A stretch of 64,000 nt of DNA from positions 84,225 to 148,224 of the forward strand of contig PS015219.1 in NCBI GenBank assembly GCA_048213135.1. Reading direction: 5' to 3'. Position numbers and translations under genes: made by a program. Under the pieces are notes generated by a model. That model was given only the letters and a program-made list of their open reading frames with translations, did no database searches and was not told the DNA's origin. Shown in pieces: positions 13,110-24,538 of this stretch (position 1 is the stretch's first letter; every line of letters begins with the position of its first letter). The DNA comes from Reclinomonas americana ATCC 50394. Taxonomy: Eukaryota > Jakobida > Jakobea > Jakobida.

Positions 13110-16100
13110 ATGCGCGGGGGCGCGGCCTTTGTGTGTCTCCTGCTTGCCACACTGGCGCTGCTTGCGGCGAGGTCAGTCCACCAGCACACTCACCAGCACA
13201 CACACACACTCCACGCACAGACAGCGACAGTGTGTGACGTGTGCGACGCCACGTGGGCGATCTAAGAGAGAGAAAGAAATGAGAAAAAAACGACGCGTGC
13301 CACCACTCATTAACACTCACTCATTTGCACAGCAGCAGTGTGGCAGTCGTTGAAGCCGACAGCGATGCGGTGACTAGCGCAACACAACAACAGCCACCGC
13401 CGCCATCATTAGAGAAAGTGGAGCTTTCAGCAGTTATCGACAAGAATGATGATCCATCATTGTCGACATCATCGTCGTCGTCGTCGTTTGACGACGCTGA
13501 TGCCGATGGGCTGTTGCCATCGGCGCCTTCCTCGTCTGTAACCGACGTTGTTGTCGATGTCGTGGAGAGGGGAGAGGAGGAAGAGGAGAAGAAGACCAAG
13601 GACGACGGTAATCAGAGTGAACTTGAGGCGGTATGTGTGTGCGTCGTGCGTCTTGTGTGTCTGAGTGTGCGCTCATTGTCGTCATTGGCGTCGTAGGCGA
13701 GTGTGGAGGTGGAGAAAGAAGAGGTCTCTCGTGTGTTTATTGATTCGGCGTGTGTGTCTTTTTTTCTTTTGAGTATTGACGACGATTTGTGTAGGTGGTG
13801 GTGGTGGGAGGGACCGCTTCCAGCGCAATATGGGCGGTGGTTGATCCCGAGACGATTGTCATTGGTGGTAGTAGTAGTGGTAGTGGAAATAGTGGTAATG
13901 CGAGCGACGGTGGCGACGCTGTGGAGGGCGGTGCTCAGGGAACAACAGCAGCGGAATCCGAACATGGGTCCGAGGGCAGTGGTGCTGCGACGATCGACGA
14001 GGCGACTGGTGCGCCCAGTGGTGGAATCTCTACGCCAGTGTGTGTGCCAGGTGTGCGATTGGCGGTGGTGCGGGTGTCGGTTGGACTCTGCGGACTGACT
14101 CTCACACTCGTGGTTTCATTTGGCACAGACACGGACGGAGCGTGTCCGATGACCGACGCCGAAATCGTGGCCTCGTTGACCGACACAGCTGGCGACGCCG
14201 TGACGGCCGCCGGCAGTGCTCTGGGTAGCGCGAATGGAGAAACTCTCGCCGCCGAAATTGCGGCGCTTGTCGATGGGGAGAATAATGATGCGGAGGTTGC
14301 AGAGGGAGACAGCTCGTGGTTGAAGGAGTCGGCCGCTTCGTCTGCGCCTGTAGCGGACGCTTCGGCGGCGACTGCTGCCGCCGCTAGCAATGTCGCCCCA
14401 ACCGATGCTGCGGCTTCTGCCACCGGCGATGGTGCTCGTGAATCGTCGACGACCGCGGCCGCGGATGCAGGTGAAGGCGAGCCGAGCGATGCCAGCAGTG
14501 GCCCCGGGACACCGGAGGAGATTGACATTGCGAATGACACGCAAGACGGTCCCGGTGCGCCGAAGCTGTCGGCCGCCGAGATCCCTCTGCCACCCGTGCC
14601 GCCAAACGAGAACGAAACTCGGTGCGTGGTTTTTTGGAAAGGTTTTTGTGCTCCTCACGAAAAAACCCACTCATTCTCCACCTCCAGATTGTTCAACTAT
14701 GCAGCGTCGTCGGTGGGCGCCAAGGTCCTTCGTGCCAGCGCCGAGACCAAGGTCGGTTCTGTGCTCTCTCTCAGTGACATCGGGGAAAGTGTCGCTGGCA
14801 CTGACACACATCGTGCGCAGGGCGCCTCTAAAATCCTCAACGATGACCAAGACCAGTACATGCTGACGCCGTGCGATCTGCCAGACAAGCATGTGGACAT
14901 TGAGTTGTCGGAGGAGGTGATGCCGAGCGATGTGGAGATGGCGAACTTTGAGTACTTTTCGTCCTCGGTGCGACAGTTTCGCATACTCGGAAGCCAGCGG
15001 TGAGTACTGTGACTGTCGCGCCATGCCAGCCAGCTGATGCTGATTTCACGCGCGTCGCAGGTATCCGTGTGATCAAGCACGTGGATGCCAGTGGCACATC
15101 CTCGGCACGTTCGAGGCAGAGAACTCGCGCAATGTGCAGCGCTTCTCCGTGCCGCAAGCAACCTCGATTTGGGCCAGGTATGCGCGTGTGTGTGGACATT
15201 CTACTTTGCGATCTGTGGCACTCACGCGCGCACGCGTAGGTATATCCGACTCCAGTTGCTGTCACACTACGGCAAGGAGCATTACTGCACGCTGACGACG
15301 TTTCGTGTGTACGGCTGGAATCTGATCGAGGATCTCAAGTCCGACATCAGTCAGGACGCCACCCAGGCCGAGGTGCAGTGGCGCGCCGTTCGACCATGTT
15401 TTCTTTGAATACGTTGCTCATTTCGTATGTGTGTGTGCAACTGCGCAGCCGTCCATGTCGTCGGATCTCGATCCCATTATGGATGCCGCTGAGGCTCCGA
15501 GCGACATCAAGCGCATCTTGCAGCAGCTGGAGGAACTGCACACAGCGAATAGTGACATGCAGCATCTGGAGGGTGTGCTGAAGCTTGCCACGGAGGTTAC
15601 CGAGGCTGCCCCGGCCGCTGTCGCCGCCTCCACTGCAGTGGAGGAGGCAGAGCCTGTGGAAGAGGAGGTGGTGTTGCTGTCCACCGTGCCGACTGCCGTC
15701 GGTGTCGGAGCGCCTGTCCATGAGATCGCAGTCGTCGCCCCGGCTACTACAGCGACGACAGCCACGGCCACGGCCACCGCTACGGACTCTGCAACAGCCA
15801 CGCCGACTCCTACTGCTGCCCCTGCTGCTGAAGAGGTGAAGCCAGCGGTGACGACGACGACGACGACGGAAGCTCCAGCTGCTACGGACGCCGCTCCTGC
15901 CACACCGACCAGCGACGCACCAGCTTCGACTGACAGCGAGTCTGTGCCGCCGGCGACTGCTGTCGCTGCGGGAGCGGCACCGACTGTCGCGAAGCAATCA
16001 GCAAGTGAGACGACGGCGCCGACAGCCACGAAGCAACCAGCAAGTGAGACGACGGCGCCGACTGCCGTCAAGCAAGCAGCAAGCGAGACACCGGCGCCGA

Positions 16101-18447
16101 CGGCCGCGAAGCAACCAGCAAGTGAGACGACGGCGCCGACTGCCGTCAAGCAAGCAGCAAGCGAGACACCGGCGCCGTCGGCCACGAAGCAATCTGTAAG
16201 TGAGACGACGACGACGTCGACTCCTGTCAAGCAATCTGCAAGTGTGGCAAAGGAGGCCGCGTCCGCAGAAACCGCACACGCCACCGCCGCCGCTGCTGCC
16301 GCTGCTGCTGCTGCTGCTGTTGCCGTCGAAGACGGTGAGACCGCTGCGGAGACGACGACACCGGCCGAGGCTGTCGCGGAGTCAGCGGTGGAGACAGCGA
16401 CTGTCGCTGCCGAGAAGTCTACTGCGGACGCACCTGGAGAGTCGTCGGCGGCGGCGTCCTCTGCCGTCGAACCAGTTGCTTCAGAAGCCGACAACTCCAC
16501 TGCAGCGCCTGTCGCGTCGCCTGCGGCTGATAGCAGCAGTGCGCCATCAGCAGTCGACGACCTGACGGCGGAGGTTGTTGTTGTGCCACCATCCAGCATG
16601 ACGGAGAAGACTGCCACTTCCACTGGTCGCCGAAGTGCGGCTGCGGCCGATTCGCCGTCGGCTACTGCTGCCGCCGCGCGTGCAGATTCAGCGCCTCCGT
16701 CTATCGATGCTGCTAGCGTGGAGGAGACCCCTGCAGTGGCACCCGAGCCGCCATTGGTGACGGAGACAGTTGAGGCGACGGCACCTGTCGCCGTTCCTTC
16801 CGCTGCTCCCGCTGCGTCGGATTCCGATGCCAGCGAGGAACGCACGGAGGAAAAAGCGACCACCACCACAAGCACTGCCGCTACCGCTGCCGTGGTCGAC
16901 GAGTCTGCCGCAGCGGCAAAATCGGCAAGTGAGGAGGTGCATTCAGCGCAGGAGTCGACGGCAACCACAACAGATGCGACTGCATCCTCTGCCGAGGAGC
17001 CATCGAGCGCCGACACGCCGACGGCGGAGTCATCAACTGCTGCGCCGGAGGGTTCTCAAGCTGTGCCGACGGCGAGTGCTGAGACGACGACAAGTGAATC
17101 ACCGGCTACGCCCGTCGAGGCACCGCAGGAGGCAACGGTGGCCGCCACGACGACCGCAGCACCCGCCGCAACTCCAGCAGCCTCGCCCTCAGCGCCACCG
17201 GCACCGGAGAAGACGGCACAGTCAGCACCTTCATCATCTTCATCGCCGCCACCACCAGTCCCGCCGAGCCATGCGGCCGCCACCAACTCCACGTTGGTGC
17301 ATGTGGTGGTGCCGCCGATGTACCACCCCCCCATGGCGGTGGCCGCGAGCGCACTTGGCACTCCACCGGCACTCACGCAAGGCTTGCCGCCGCTGGCTCG
17401 AGTCCTCGCGAAGCCTCCCTCGAGCAAGGACGGCGTGTTCAAGATGCTCACCGCCCGAGGTACGTCCCTTCATACATCAGTAGTTTCACGTTGGAGTGTG
17501 TCTCACTCCTCCTCCCACCACCACGTGCAGTCAAGGCGCTGGAGACTCTCAGCGAGCACTACCTCAAGGCGCTGGTCGATCTCAACAAGGTCGTGCGCAG
17601 CTCGAGCCAGGCCAGCGTCGCTCGCGTGGTGGTCGACTTGACGAAGCGCATTCAGTCACAAGAGAACAAGCTGGACGACCAGAAGCGCAGCCTCTCCAAG
17701 TCACACGATGCACTGAAGTACCTTTCCCGCGTCCTGGATGCCTCGGAAGAGCGCTGGAAGCGTCGTGTGGAGGAGCTGCAAGTGCAGCAGCGCGTGTTTT
17801 TCGTGTGGACCATCCTGGCGTGTGTGGTCACGGCCGTGGCCGTCACACTCATCATCATGTTCCTCATGTCTTTTTCGTGGACGTTGCGTTGGTGATGCGT
17901 CACATGTCTTCGCTTTGCCACATCCTCTTTCTCTCACTCACGCACATGTGTGTTCCATGCGCGCAGTCGCCGCAGGCTGGGTGTACTGACCGATGTGTCG
18001 CCACCGACACCCATCGATCTCGACTGCCTGCCGCCTGGTACGCCAGTGGACCACATTCCACTACCGTCGCCGGGACACCGCAGCGTGATTCCACGATCGC
18101 CCAGCGCCGCAAGAAGTGCGTCTCTCTCTTTTTCTCTCCATCATTTCCCTGCTACTGACGGCATGTGCACAGTGCTGGCATACGCGCAGGACGAGTCGGC
18201 GAACGACGGCAGCAGCACGGGCGCCACCGACACGGGAACTCCCGCACCACTGCCCTCCACCCAATTACAAAAGCTGGGTCACATGTCGGAGACCACGTCT
18301 CCGCAGAACTCGCCGCGCGTTCGCTTCCCCGCATCGCCGGTCAACAACAACACGCTGCTGTCGCAGCTGGCGCAGCGACAAAAGGCTCAATTACTGACTG
18401 CCGGCTACGGCGCCAGTAGGCGGCGGCACAGCATGTCGACTTACTAG
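13110..18447 (+). CDS. SUCO/Slp1-like SUN-domain ER membrane protein
   Basis: The first exon is a signal peptide (MRGGAAFVCLLLATLALLAA). Acidic, Ala/Ser/Thr-rich exons follow. The SUN domain of the SUCO/Slp1 (mid-SUN) type lies at about 14690-15350: LFNYAASSVGAKVL, KILNDDQDQYMLTPCD, a DIELSEEV segment, MANFEYFSSSVRQFRILGSQ, WHILGTFEAENSRNVQRFSV and YIRLQLLSHYGKEHYCTLTT. Next comes an extraordinary low-complexity linker of about 650 residues (A/T/S/E/P), then a coiled coil (about 17540-17790) and one transmembrane helix (FFVWTILACVVTAVAVTLIIM), followed by a Pro/Ser-rich tail. Signal peptide, SUN, coiled coil and C-terminal membrane anchor is the family layout. Known members act in the ER and nuclear envelope in protein homeostasis. 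Introns were placed by GT..AG and frame, for example after STP at about 14038-14128. Confidence 0.85.
15995..16245 (+). repeat. In-frame 13-residue tandem repeat in the SUCO linker
   Basis: About six imperfect 39-nt units encode K-Q-x-A-S-E-T-x-A-P-T-A-x, repeated head to tail inside the linker. The units stay in frame and vary mainly at the residues after K-Q and before K. The array is threonine/serine/proline-rich, suiting an extended, possibly glycosylated spacer. Confidence 0.85.
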
Positions 18448-18611
18448 CCCCCCTCTAAAACAAGACTCTGTTTTTTTGTGTGTACACTACTAATACAACA
18501 ACGCGAATTAATATCTTTGGTAATCGGCGCCCTCGGGTGCCACTGGGTCGCCGACCTGTGTGCGTGGGGTGGGCACAGAGGCAAAGGAAGGGGGAATGGA
18601 AGGGGAAGGGG

Positions 18612-20741
18612 TTACGAAACGTAGAGTTGGGTAAAGTCGTCCAGGAGGTAGACGTTGCCTGGGGGAGAGGATGTGAGTGATGAGGGGAAAGAGGAGAAGT
18701 AGAGAGAGAGAGGGAGGGGGGGAGGGAGAGGGAGAAGAAGGGAGAAATTGAAGGGGGAGCCAGAAGAAGTGATTGTGGACGAGTTTCAGATGCAGGAGAG
18801 CAGAAAGGCAAGAGCGAGAGGAATATCGAGAGATGGAGAGGGAAGAGGGAAGAGAGAAGGAAGAAAAAAAGAGCGAAAGTGAAGAATGAACACAGAGTCA
18901 TGCTTGAGAGAGTCAGAGGTGGAAAGAGAGAGAGAGAGAGTGAAATGGAAGTGATCACTCTCGACATCTTCGCAGATTGAGAGTAAGCGTGACGAGAGAG
19001 AGAGAGAAAGAGAGCAGAAAGACAAGAAACAGAGAGAAGAAGGGAGAAAGAGAAAAGGAGCAAGAGTGACGAAAGTGAATCATGCACGGAGACAGTGGCG
19101 GAGAGAGAGAGAGAAAAAGTAGCAAATGAGCACTCTTGACAGAGCTGACAGAAAGTGTGACGAGAGAGAGAGAGAGAAAGAGAGAAGACATGATCCTCGA
19201 CAATACTCAGCATCAACCGCAAGTACGGGAGAAAGAGCTGAAAGGCAAACAGACAGGAAGTGAAGAAAGAGAGAAGCAACGGGAGGCAAAGAGAGTGATG
19301 CATGAACGTACAGGTATGTTTGAGAAAGAAACGGAAGTGATTCCTACATGACAGCTCCGTGCACGGTGCAAGTGGGAACAGTTCAGAGAAAGTGTGACAC
19401 GAGAGAGAGAGAGAGAGAGAAGACATTATCCGTGACAACCCTCTACCTCAGCCGTCGCTTGCATGCAGGTTAAAGGGGAGATATCCAGTGGAAAGAGAGA
19501 GAGCGCGCGTGTGTGTGTGTGTGAGAGAGAGAGCGTGTGTGTGTGTGTGTGAGACAGCGTGTGTGTGTGAGAGAGAGGAGGGAGAGATCGAAGCGTGCGA
19601 CGAGACACTACCTTTGACGTAGAGATCGTTGTAGACGGTGGTACAAAAGCCATTCGGGTTGGCAGGATTCGGATTGCTCCAGGTGTATCCCATGCCAGTG
19701 GTTGGCGGAGTGAACGTCGTCGGATACCACGACTTGTCGTCGGGAATGTTCTGCGTGCACTCGTGCAAGTGAGGATGCGGTGTTTCATCGCCCAGTGTCG
19801 TGCGCTTGACGCAACAAAGGCCAACACGTCCGAGTATGTGCTGGCGAGAACGCTTTGCACCTGCAGTAATGCTCCACGTCAGCACACAGATAAACACGCG
19901 ACGCGGCGGGCGACGCAACATAGATGTTCTTGTCGACGAGCACAAAGATGCCCTTGGAGACGACAAAGTCGCCGAGAATGTACAGGAACTCGGGCATGGT
20001 GGGGTCGTCGGCGAAGGGCGGGCCAGGTGCCCTTTACGAGGCAAGTGCGGGGAGTGAATGAGAGGCGAAGGCAAGGAGAAAGGGAGAGAGGGGAGAGGAG
20101 AGGGTGGGAGTGAGGAAGGGAGTGAGTGAGAGGCGTGTAATTAGAGGCGAATGATGGGAGGCACATTCTGTGGGCAAGGAGAGGAAGAGAGGAAGGGAGT
20201 GACTGAGAGGCGTGAAATGAGAGGCACATGTAGGCAAGGAGAGGAAGAGCGAGGGGAGAGGAAGGGAGAGGGAGAGGAAGCGAGAGGTTTGGAGAGGGGG
20301 AAGAGGAAAGGAGAGGAAGGGAGAGGAAAGGAGAGGAGGGGAGAGGAGGGGAGAGCGAGGGGAGAGGAAGAGGGGAAAGAGAGAGAGAGAAAGAGAGAGA
20401 GAGAGGGAGCGAGAAGAAGAACACAAAGGACGGGGGAGAACGGGAGACAGGAAGAGTGAGAAGGAGATGGTGAACGGGAGGCAGAGAGAACGATAGTACA
20501 AGAGCGAAGAAAGAGAGAGATAACAGGAGAGGGAAAAAAGAGAACAGCGATAATCACGGTACCTATCGGACACAGCATCGATCATCTCTCTCTCCCTCTC
20601 TCTCATCTCACACCCACCACACAACAATGCCCGGCAAAATGTTTGGGTCATTCACATCATAGACAGGCGGGCCATAACGATACACATTGCCGCCTTGCCA
20701 CAAGTCAGTGAGCGATCAAACACACACACATAAACACACAA

Positions 20742-20807
<66 letters not shown>

Positions 20808-20965
20808 CAACAACACACGTACGTTCTAGATGCACGTCTGCACAGCCNNNNNNNNNNNNNNNNNNNNCGTCAGTCTGCTGTACGGTCCGAACGGACGGAG
20901 TGTACGGTACGACGTAGACGACGACAACAACACACACAAACAACACAACAACACACACACACAAC

Positions 20966-21008
<43 letters not shown>

Positions 21009-21257
21009 ATACACACAAACCAACAACCAGGTTTCCTTGAATGCACGTCTGCACAGCGGTCTCCACGCGACCGGGAAAGCATTGCACCTGTGCGCACAAA
21101 GAGAGAGAGAGAGAGAGAGTGAGTCTCGCGTGTGTAAGTGCGTGTGTATCATTGACGAAACATCAGAGTATGGTGCACTGCCTGCCCACACGTTGCATGG
21201 ATCCGCTTGCACGACACACACAAGTGCGAGGATGATGATGAAAATGGCGCCGTGCAT
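18612..21257 (-). CDS. Secreted orphan protein
   Basis: I recognise no family. The model starts MHGAIFIIILALVCVVQADP, a clear signal peptide, followed by PCNVWAGSAPYSDVSSM. Further exons read VQCFPGRVETAVQTCIQ (about 21090-21040), WQGGNVYRYGPPVYDVNDPN (about 20690-20630), MPEFLYILGDFVVSKGIFVLV (about 19996-19920) and a His/Pro/Thr-rich exon with TPHPHLHECTQNIPDDKSWY ending DLYVK. The last exon (18612-18658) supplies GNVYLLDDFTQLYVS and the stop; its phase fits the donor at 19611. NVY/LYV motifs recur and suggest small beta-rich repeats. Cysteines are scattered, as expected outside the cytosol. The introns are almost pure CA or CT simple repeat, and one contains a 20-N gap. The middle exons are less certain than the ends. 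Confidence 0.6.
18659..19611 (-). repeat. 953-nt intron, nearly pure GA/CT tract
   Basis: The plus strand is almost entirely A and G, so the transcript reads as one long pyrimidine tract ending in CCCCCAG. Donor (AAAG|gtagtg) and acceptor (cag|GCAACG) keep the frame of the secreted protein. Imperfect ~100-180-nt blocks recur (…gtgacgagagagagagagaaagagag…), and a GT/GA microsatellite sits near the donor at 19500-19580. No coding potential is convincing here. Confidence 0.75.
20040..20600 (-). repeat. Second GA/CT-rich intron of the secreted-protein gene
   Basis: About 560 nt of GAGAGG/GGGAGAGG-type purine repeat on the plus strand lie between the exons around 19920-20036 and 20630-20700. On the transcribed strand this is again a polypyrimidine-rich intron. 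Confidence 0.65.
20716..21005. repeat. (CA)n microsatellites flanking a 20-N gap
   Basis: Two long CA/ACA arrays (about 20716-20818 and 20930-21005) lie in the intron region of the secreted-protein gene. The sequence left of the gap, TGCACGTCTGCACAGC, recurs at about 21041-21056 inside the exon encoding AVQTC. This looks like slippage or an assembly duplication across the repeat. Confidence 0.8.
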
Positions 21258-21430
21258 CTCTGTTCAGTGTGGAAGTTGGATGGAAGGCGTAAGAGCAGCA
21301 AGGAAGAACAAAACGCACCACACGCACGCAGTGCTTCCTCTGAGGAGGATAGGAGAGCAGATCGGAGAGCAAACTTCTGTCGTCCTGTGGTCCTCGCATC
21401 GTAGACCTGCTATGCGTTTCTCGCGCTGTC

Positions 21431-22572
21431 ATGGCCGTGTCGTGTGTCGGTGGGCAGTGTCCAGTCGAGTCCTCTGTGACGCGTTTGTTGCGTGTCATTG
21501 TAACTGCGTGTTTGATGTCTCTCGCTCATCCATCGCGCAGAGTTCTTGATATCGATCTTGAGGGTGAACAGAGGAAGCGTGAAGCGCTTGCCACGAGAGC
21601 GTCTGTGCTGGAGCGCGAGATGCAGGAGCTTGCGTGCGAGGTGCAGCAGCTGCAGTGTCATCATCAGGCACTCGCGAGCAATGTGGATCTTGTTGCGGAC
21701 TCGCTGGAGGCTCACGGGAGGGATGTGCATTGTTTCGAGTATCGTTTGGCGGCCAATGCGGAGGAGGTCGAGCGACTGAGGGGCGAGATGGAGGAGAACG
21801 AAGGGCGCATCCAGCGGCTGGAAACAGACTTCCGCGAGGCGCAACAGGAGCACGAGGTCGCGCAGTTGTGTTCTCGAATGTCGGAGCAGGAGGATGGACT
21901 GTCCGCGATGAGGAGACGAATCCAGGAGTGCGAGGTTTGCAGTTCCTGTGTATATATGCAACAGGATGTGCAGGGTGTGTGAGGTGACGTGAATGCGGGT
22001 CGCACAGGCTACGTTCGCTGCAGAGAAGCTGCGGTGTTTGGCGCTGGGCGAGACGAGAAGAAGGGAGGTGGAAGGCGTCCGCGATCGCCTCATTCTGCGC
22101 GAGTTGGCTCGCACTACGGAGCAGTTCATTCTCCGGCTGGTCCGTGAGCGGTTCGTGGAGGACATGAACGAGTTGGAGGAGGCGTGTGGCGAGTTTCGCA
22201 CGCTGTCGCAGCTACTCAGGGCACTTCGAGGGCAGACTGAAGGTGCGACACCACCATGTTTTGGTCTCGATTGTGTTTGCGCTCACAGTGATCGCAGCAG
22301 ATCCAGCAGTGCGGGCGTTCATTGGCGATGTGATTGGGTGGCGGCCGCGGCGAGGCGACTCGGTGATGGTTGTCAAGGATGCACTGGAGCGATTCAAGGA
22401 GCTGGGCGACGGGGGCTCGCACGGCTGTGTGGCGAAGGAGTTAATTGACTGGACGAGGGACGAGCTTGGTGAGCTGGCGATGCGATGCAGACTTGCGATT
22501 GGAGATGTTGGTGTTGCGGTGGTGGAGTTGTACTGGCGATTGTGCCGGACGAATTCGAAGGCGTCGGCGTGA
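21431..22572 (+). CDS. Coiled-coil orphan protein
   Basis: Unrecognised. The main exon (from about 21541) encodes a continuous coiled coil (LEREMQELACEVQQL, HVAQ/EVERLRGEMEENEGRI). It is followed, after introns at about 21932-22007 and 22241-22288, by a helical C-terminal segment ending ELYWRLCRTNSKASA. The given start is the first ATG of the open frame. An in-frame ATG at about 21514 (MSLAHPSRRVLDIDLEG) or a 5' exon spliced to AG at 21540 are alternatives, because the first 30 residues look like non-coding sequence. It diverges from the secreted orphan, with about 170 bp between the starts, and lies upstream of another coiled-coil orphan on the same strand. Confidence 0.65.
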
Positions 22573-23097
22573 TTAACGATGAACTGTAAATGTGGCGAGG
22601 CGCTGTTTGCAGTCTGCAACAAGTTGCGTCCAGATCCGGCTTGCCGGATGTGCACTCGTAGCTTCTGTCCGCCGCGAGGAACAGAGACAGGCTGCCCTTA
22701 CGGCCGCTCTGACAACTTGCGACGAGACGACAGCCGGACGATGCCGTGTTTGTTGTGCGCATGCTGCGATTCTCGAGCTCGTCTGGCTTCGAATTCGAAC
22801 ACGTGCTATGCTCTCGCAATAGACGACCTTCCATGATCACGTCACTTCCAATGCACGCGCCTCCGCTCCTGGACTGATCATGAGTGTACGTACACCACTG
22901 CGAGAATATCATTCATCATCTTGTCTTGTCAATTGTCAGTCCAGGACTGGGTGTGTATGACAAGTCGCTGCGACGAGTCAGTCAGATTTTTTTCAGTCTG
23001 GAGCGAACAGTGTTATGTCGGACCGAGGTCGACATCAATATTTCAGGGGGTGTGGCAAACAACTTTATTACGCAGTGGGACTTATAAGCGAGATAGG
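22573..23097. other. Intergenic region, nothing recognised
   Basis: Open frames exist on both strands, but none has family motifs, consistent splice sites or composition like the neighbouring exons. It presumably holds the terminator of one coiled-coil gene and the promoter of the next. Confidence 0.5.
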
Positions 23098-24009
23098 ATG
23101 ATCTCACACACAAAAACTGTCGATCTCAACAGAAGGCATGGTGAACTCGCTCGGGATTGGCAGAGAGAAAGACACGGCGTCGTGGAACTGCGCTTCCAGG
23201 TTCGCGCTCTCGAGATGGAGAGAGCAGAGCTTGCCAGGCAGCTCCGTGTGACCATGGAACGTGTGGCCATGTTGACGGTTTGGGCGTGACGGCGAGCAGC
23301 ACAGTATCGTCTGTCTTACTTTGCCTGGACGCATGCACAGCAATCCAACACTGAGGTCGCACACCAGCTCGGAGCCGAGAGGGAGCGTGCGGCACATCTG
23401 GAATGGCGGCTGGCCACGAAGGAGGCAGTTCTGTCGGAGATGAACAATGCGTTGGCGCAGACGCAAGCCGAGTTGTCAGCAACGAAGGCAGTCTTGGCGA
23501 AAAAGAAGGAAGCCTTGGCCGGCGTAAAGAAACGCTGCCGGTCGCTTGAAACGCAGCTTGCCACGGAAAAAGGTCAAGCAAGCCAGTTGCAGCTGCACTA
23601 CGAGTCTGCGCGCCGCGACTACGACGAAGCTCAACGTTCATCCGAAGCGCGTGCGGAGGAGCTGGAGAGAAAGAGGGTGCTCGTGAGGGACATGGAACAA
23701 GCACTGGCGGACATGACAGCACGCAACCGCGATCTGGAGGCACAATTCGCGGTGGCACAGCGGCAATATGAAACAGCACAGAGGGACTACCACGTGGCGA
23801 AGGAAACTATCGGAAGCGTCAATCAGCAGCTCATGGATCTTGTGACTTCGATTCTGCGGGAAGACCGCGACCGGGACCGACGCGGGCCGGGAATGGGTGA
23901 CGAGGCATACCGGGACCGACTTGAGCGAGACCGACTTGAGCGGGCGCGCGCGGCAGACCGGGACAGACGAATGCCGGCTTCCGCGACGAACGAGGGTGTT
24001 CGAATGTAG
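23098..24009 (+). CDS. Coiled-coil orphan with Arg/Asp/Glu mixed-charge tail
   Basis: Two exons (23098-23277 and 23341-24009) are joined by a 63-nt GT..AG intron that removes an in-frame stop. Residues 1 to about 230 are coiled coil (WRLATKEAVLSEMNNALAQT, LERKRVLVRDMEQALADM). After VNQQLMDLVTSILRED the sequence turns into alternating positive and negative residues: RDRDRRGPGMGDEAYRDR, then two LERDRLERA-type units, then a short MPASATNEGVRM end. Such RD/ER tails occur in RNA-binding and condensate-forming proteins, but no RNA-binding domain is visible. It shares strand and general type with the preceding gene; no sequence similarity is obvious by eye. Confidence 0.7.
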
Positions 24010-24538
24010 AGTGTTGCCGTGCAGGAGCAGCAGTCTGTTGCCAATGCATCAGGCGCAGCGAAGAACTCATTCGTCTCTCTGAATACAATGAAGCTGGAGT
24101 TACCTTTGTTTGTACCTTCTCGTCTCAGGTCACATGCGCAGCATTACCACTGCCTGACGCTTCCTTGCTCATGGCCCGACGCAAGAGGTCTTCTCATCAT
24201 GCCTCCACTTGACCACAACGCACCCATCACATGCGCCAAAATGCAGTCGGATGCCGTTGCTGTATCGTTCTTGCATATCATGCCAAACACCTCATCGCAA
24301 AACGCTCGCTCCTCCTCAAGCACGCATGGACTGAGAGCCACCTACATGATGAGGATCACAAGTGATCATTTGCACAAACAAGATCGCTCTAGGTGAGAAC
24401 CACAATGCGCGGTTCCACAACAGTGCACGCCGAGTACACAGCGACACCAACATGCACAGCCATCGAGTAGAGTGAGAAAGGAAGTCAGATCGATCGGATA
24501 AACCATGGAAACCAACATCATCACCCCACCACCCAACC
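24010..24538. other. Intergenic region, nothing recognised
   Basis: No convincing coding frame, RNA gene or repeat array. It should contain the promoter of the BTB-BACK gene. Confidence 0.5.

Noticed and set aside
13935-14540. 201-residue antisense frame opposite the acidic SUCO exons
   Set aside because: Same cause: biased codons leave the reverse strand free of stops. It has no motifs and no start or splice context.
15418-17016. 532-residue open frame antisense to the SUCO linker
   Set aside because: The sense frame carries SUN, coiled-coil and membrane motifs. The antisense frame is an Ala/Ser/Thr/Val low-complexity mirror caused by GCN/ACN codon bias.
18455-19438. 327-residue Ser/Leu/Phe-rich minus frame
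   Set aside because: It is the translation of the CT-rich intron. Proper splice sites with matching phase flank it, and the composition is pure simple repeat.
20034-20651. 205-residue Ser/Leu/Pro-rich minus frame
   Set aside because: Translation of the second CT-rich intron; no domain, only repeat composition.
22394-22912. 172-residue minus frame across the end of a coiled-coil gene
   Set aside because: It overlaps the better supported plus-strand exon (ELYWRLCRTNSKASA) and has no motif.
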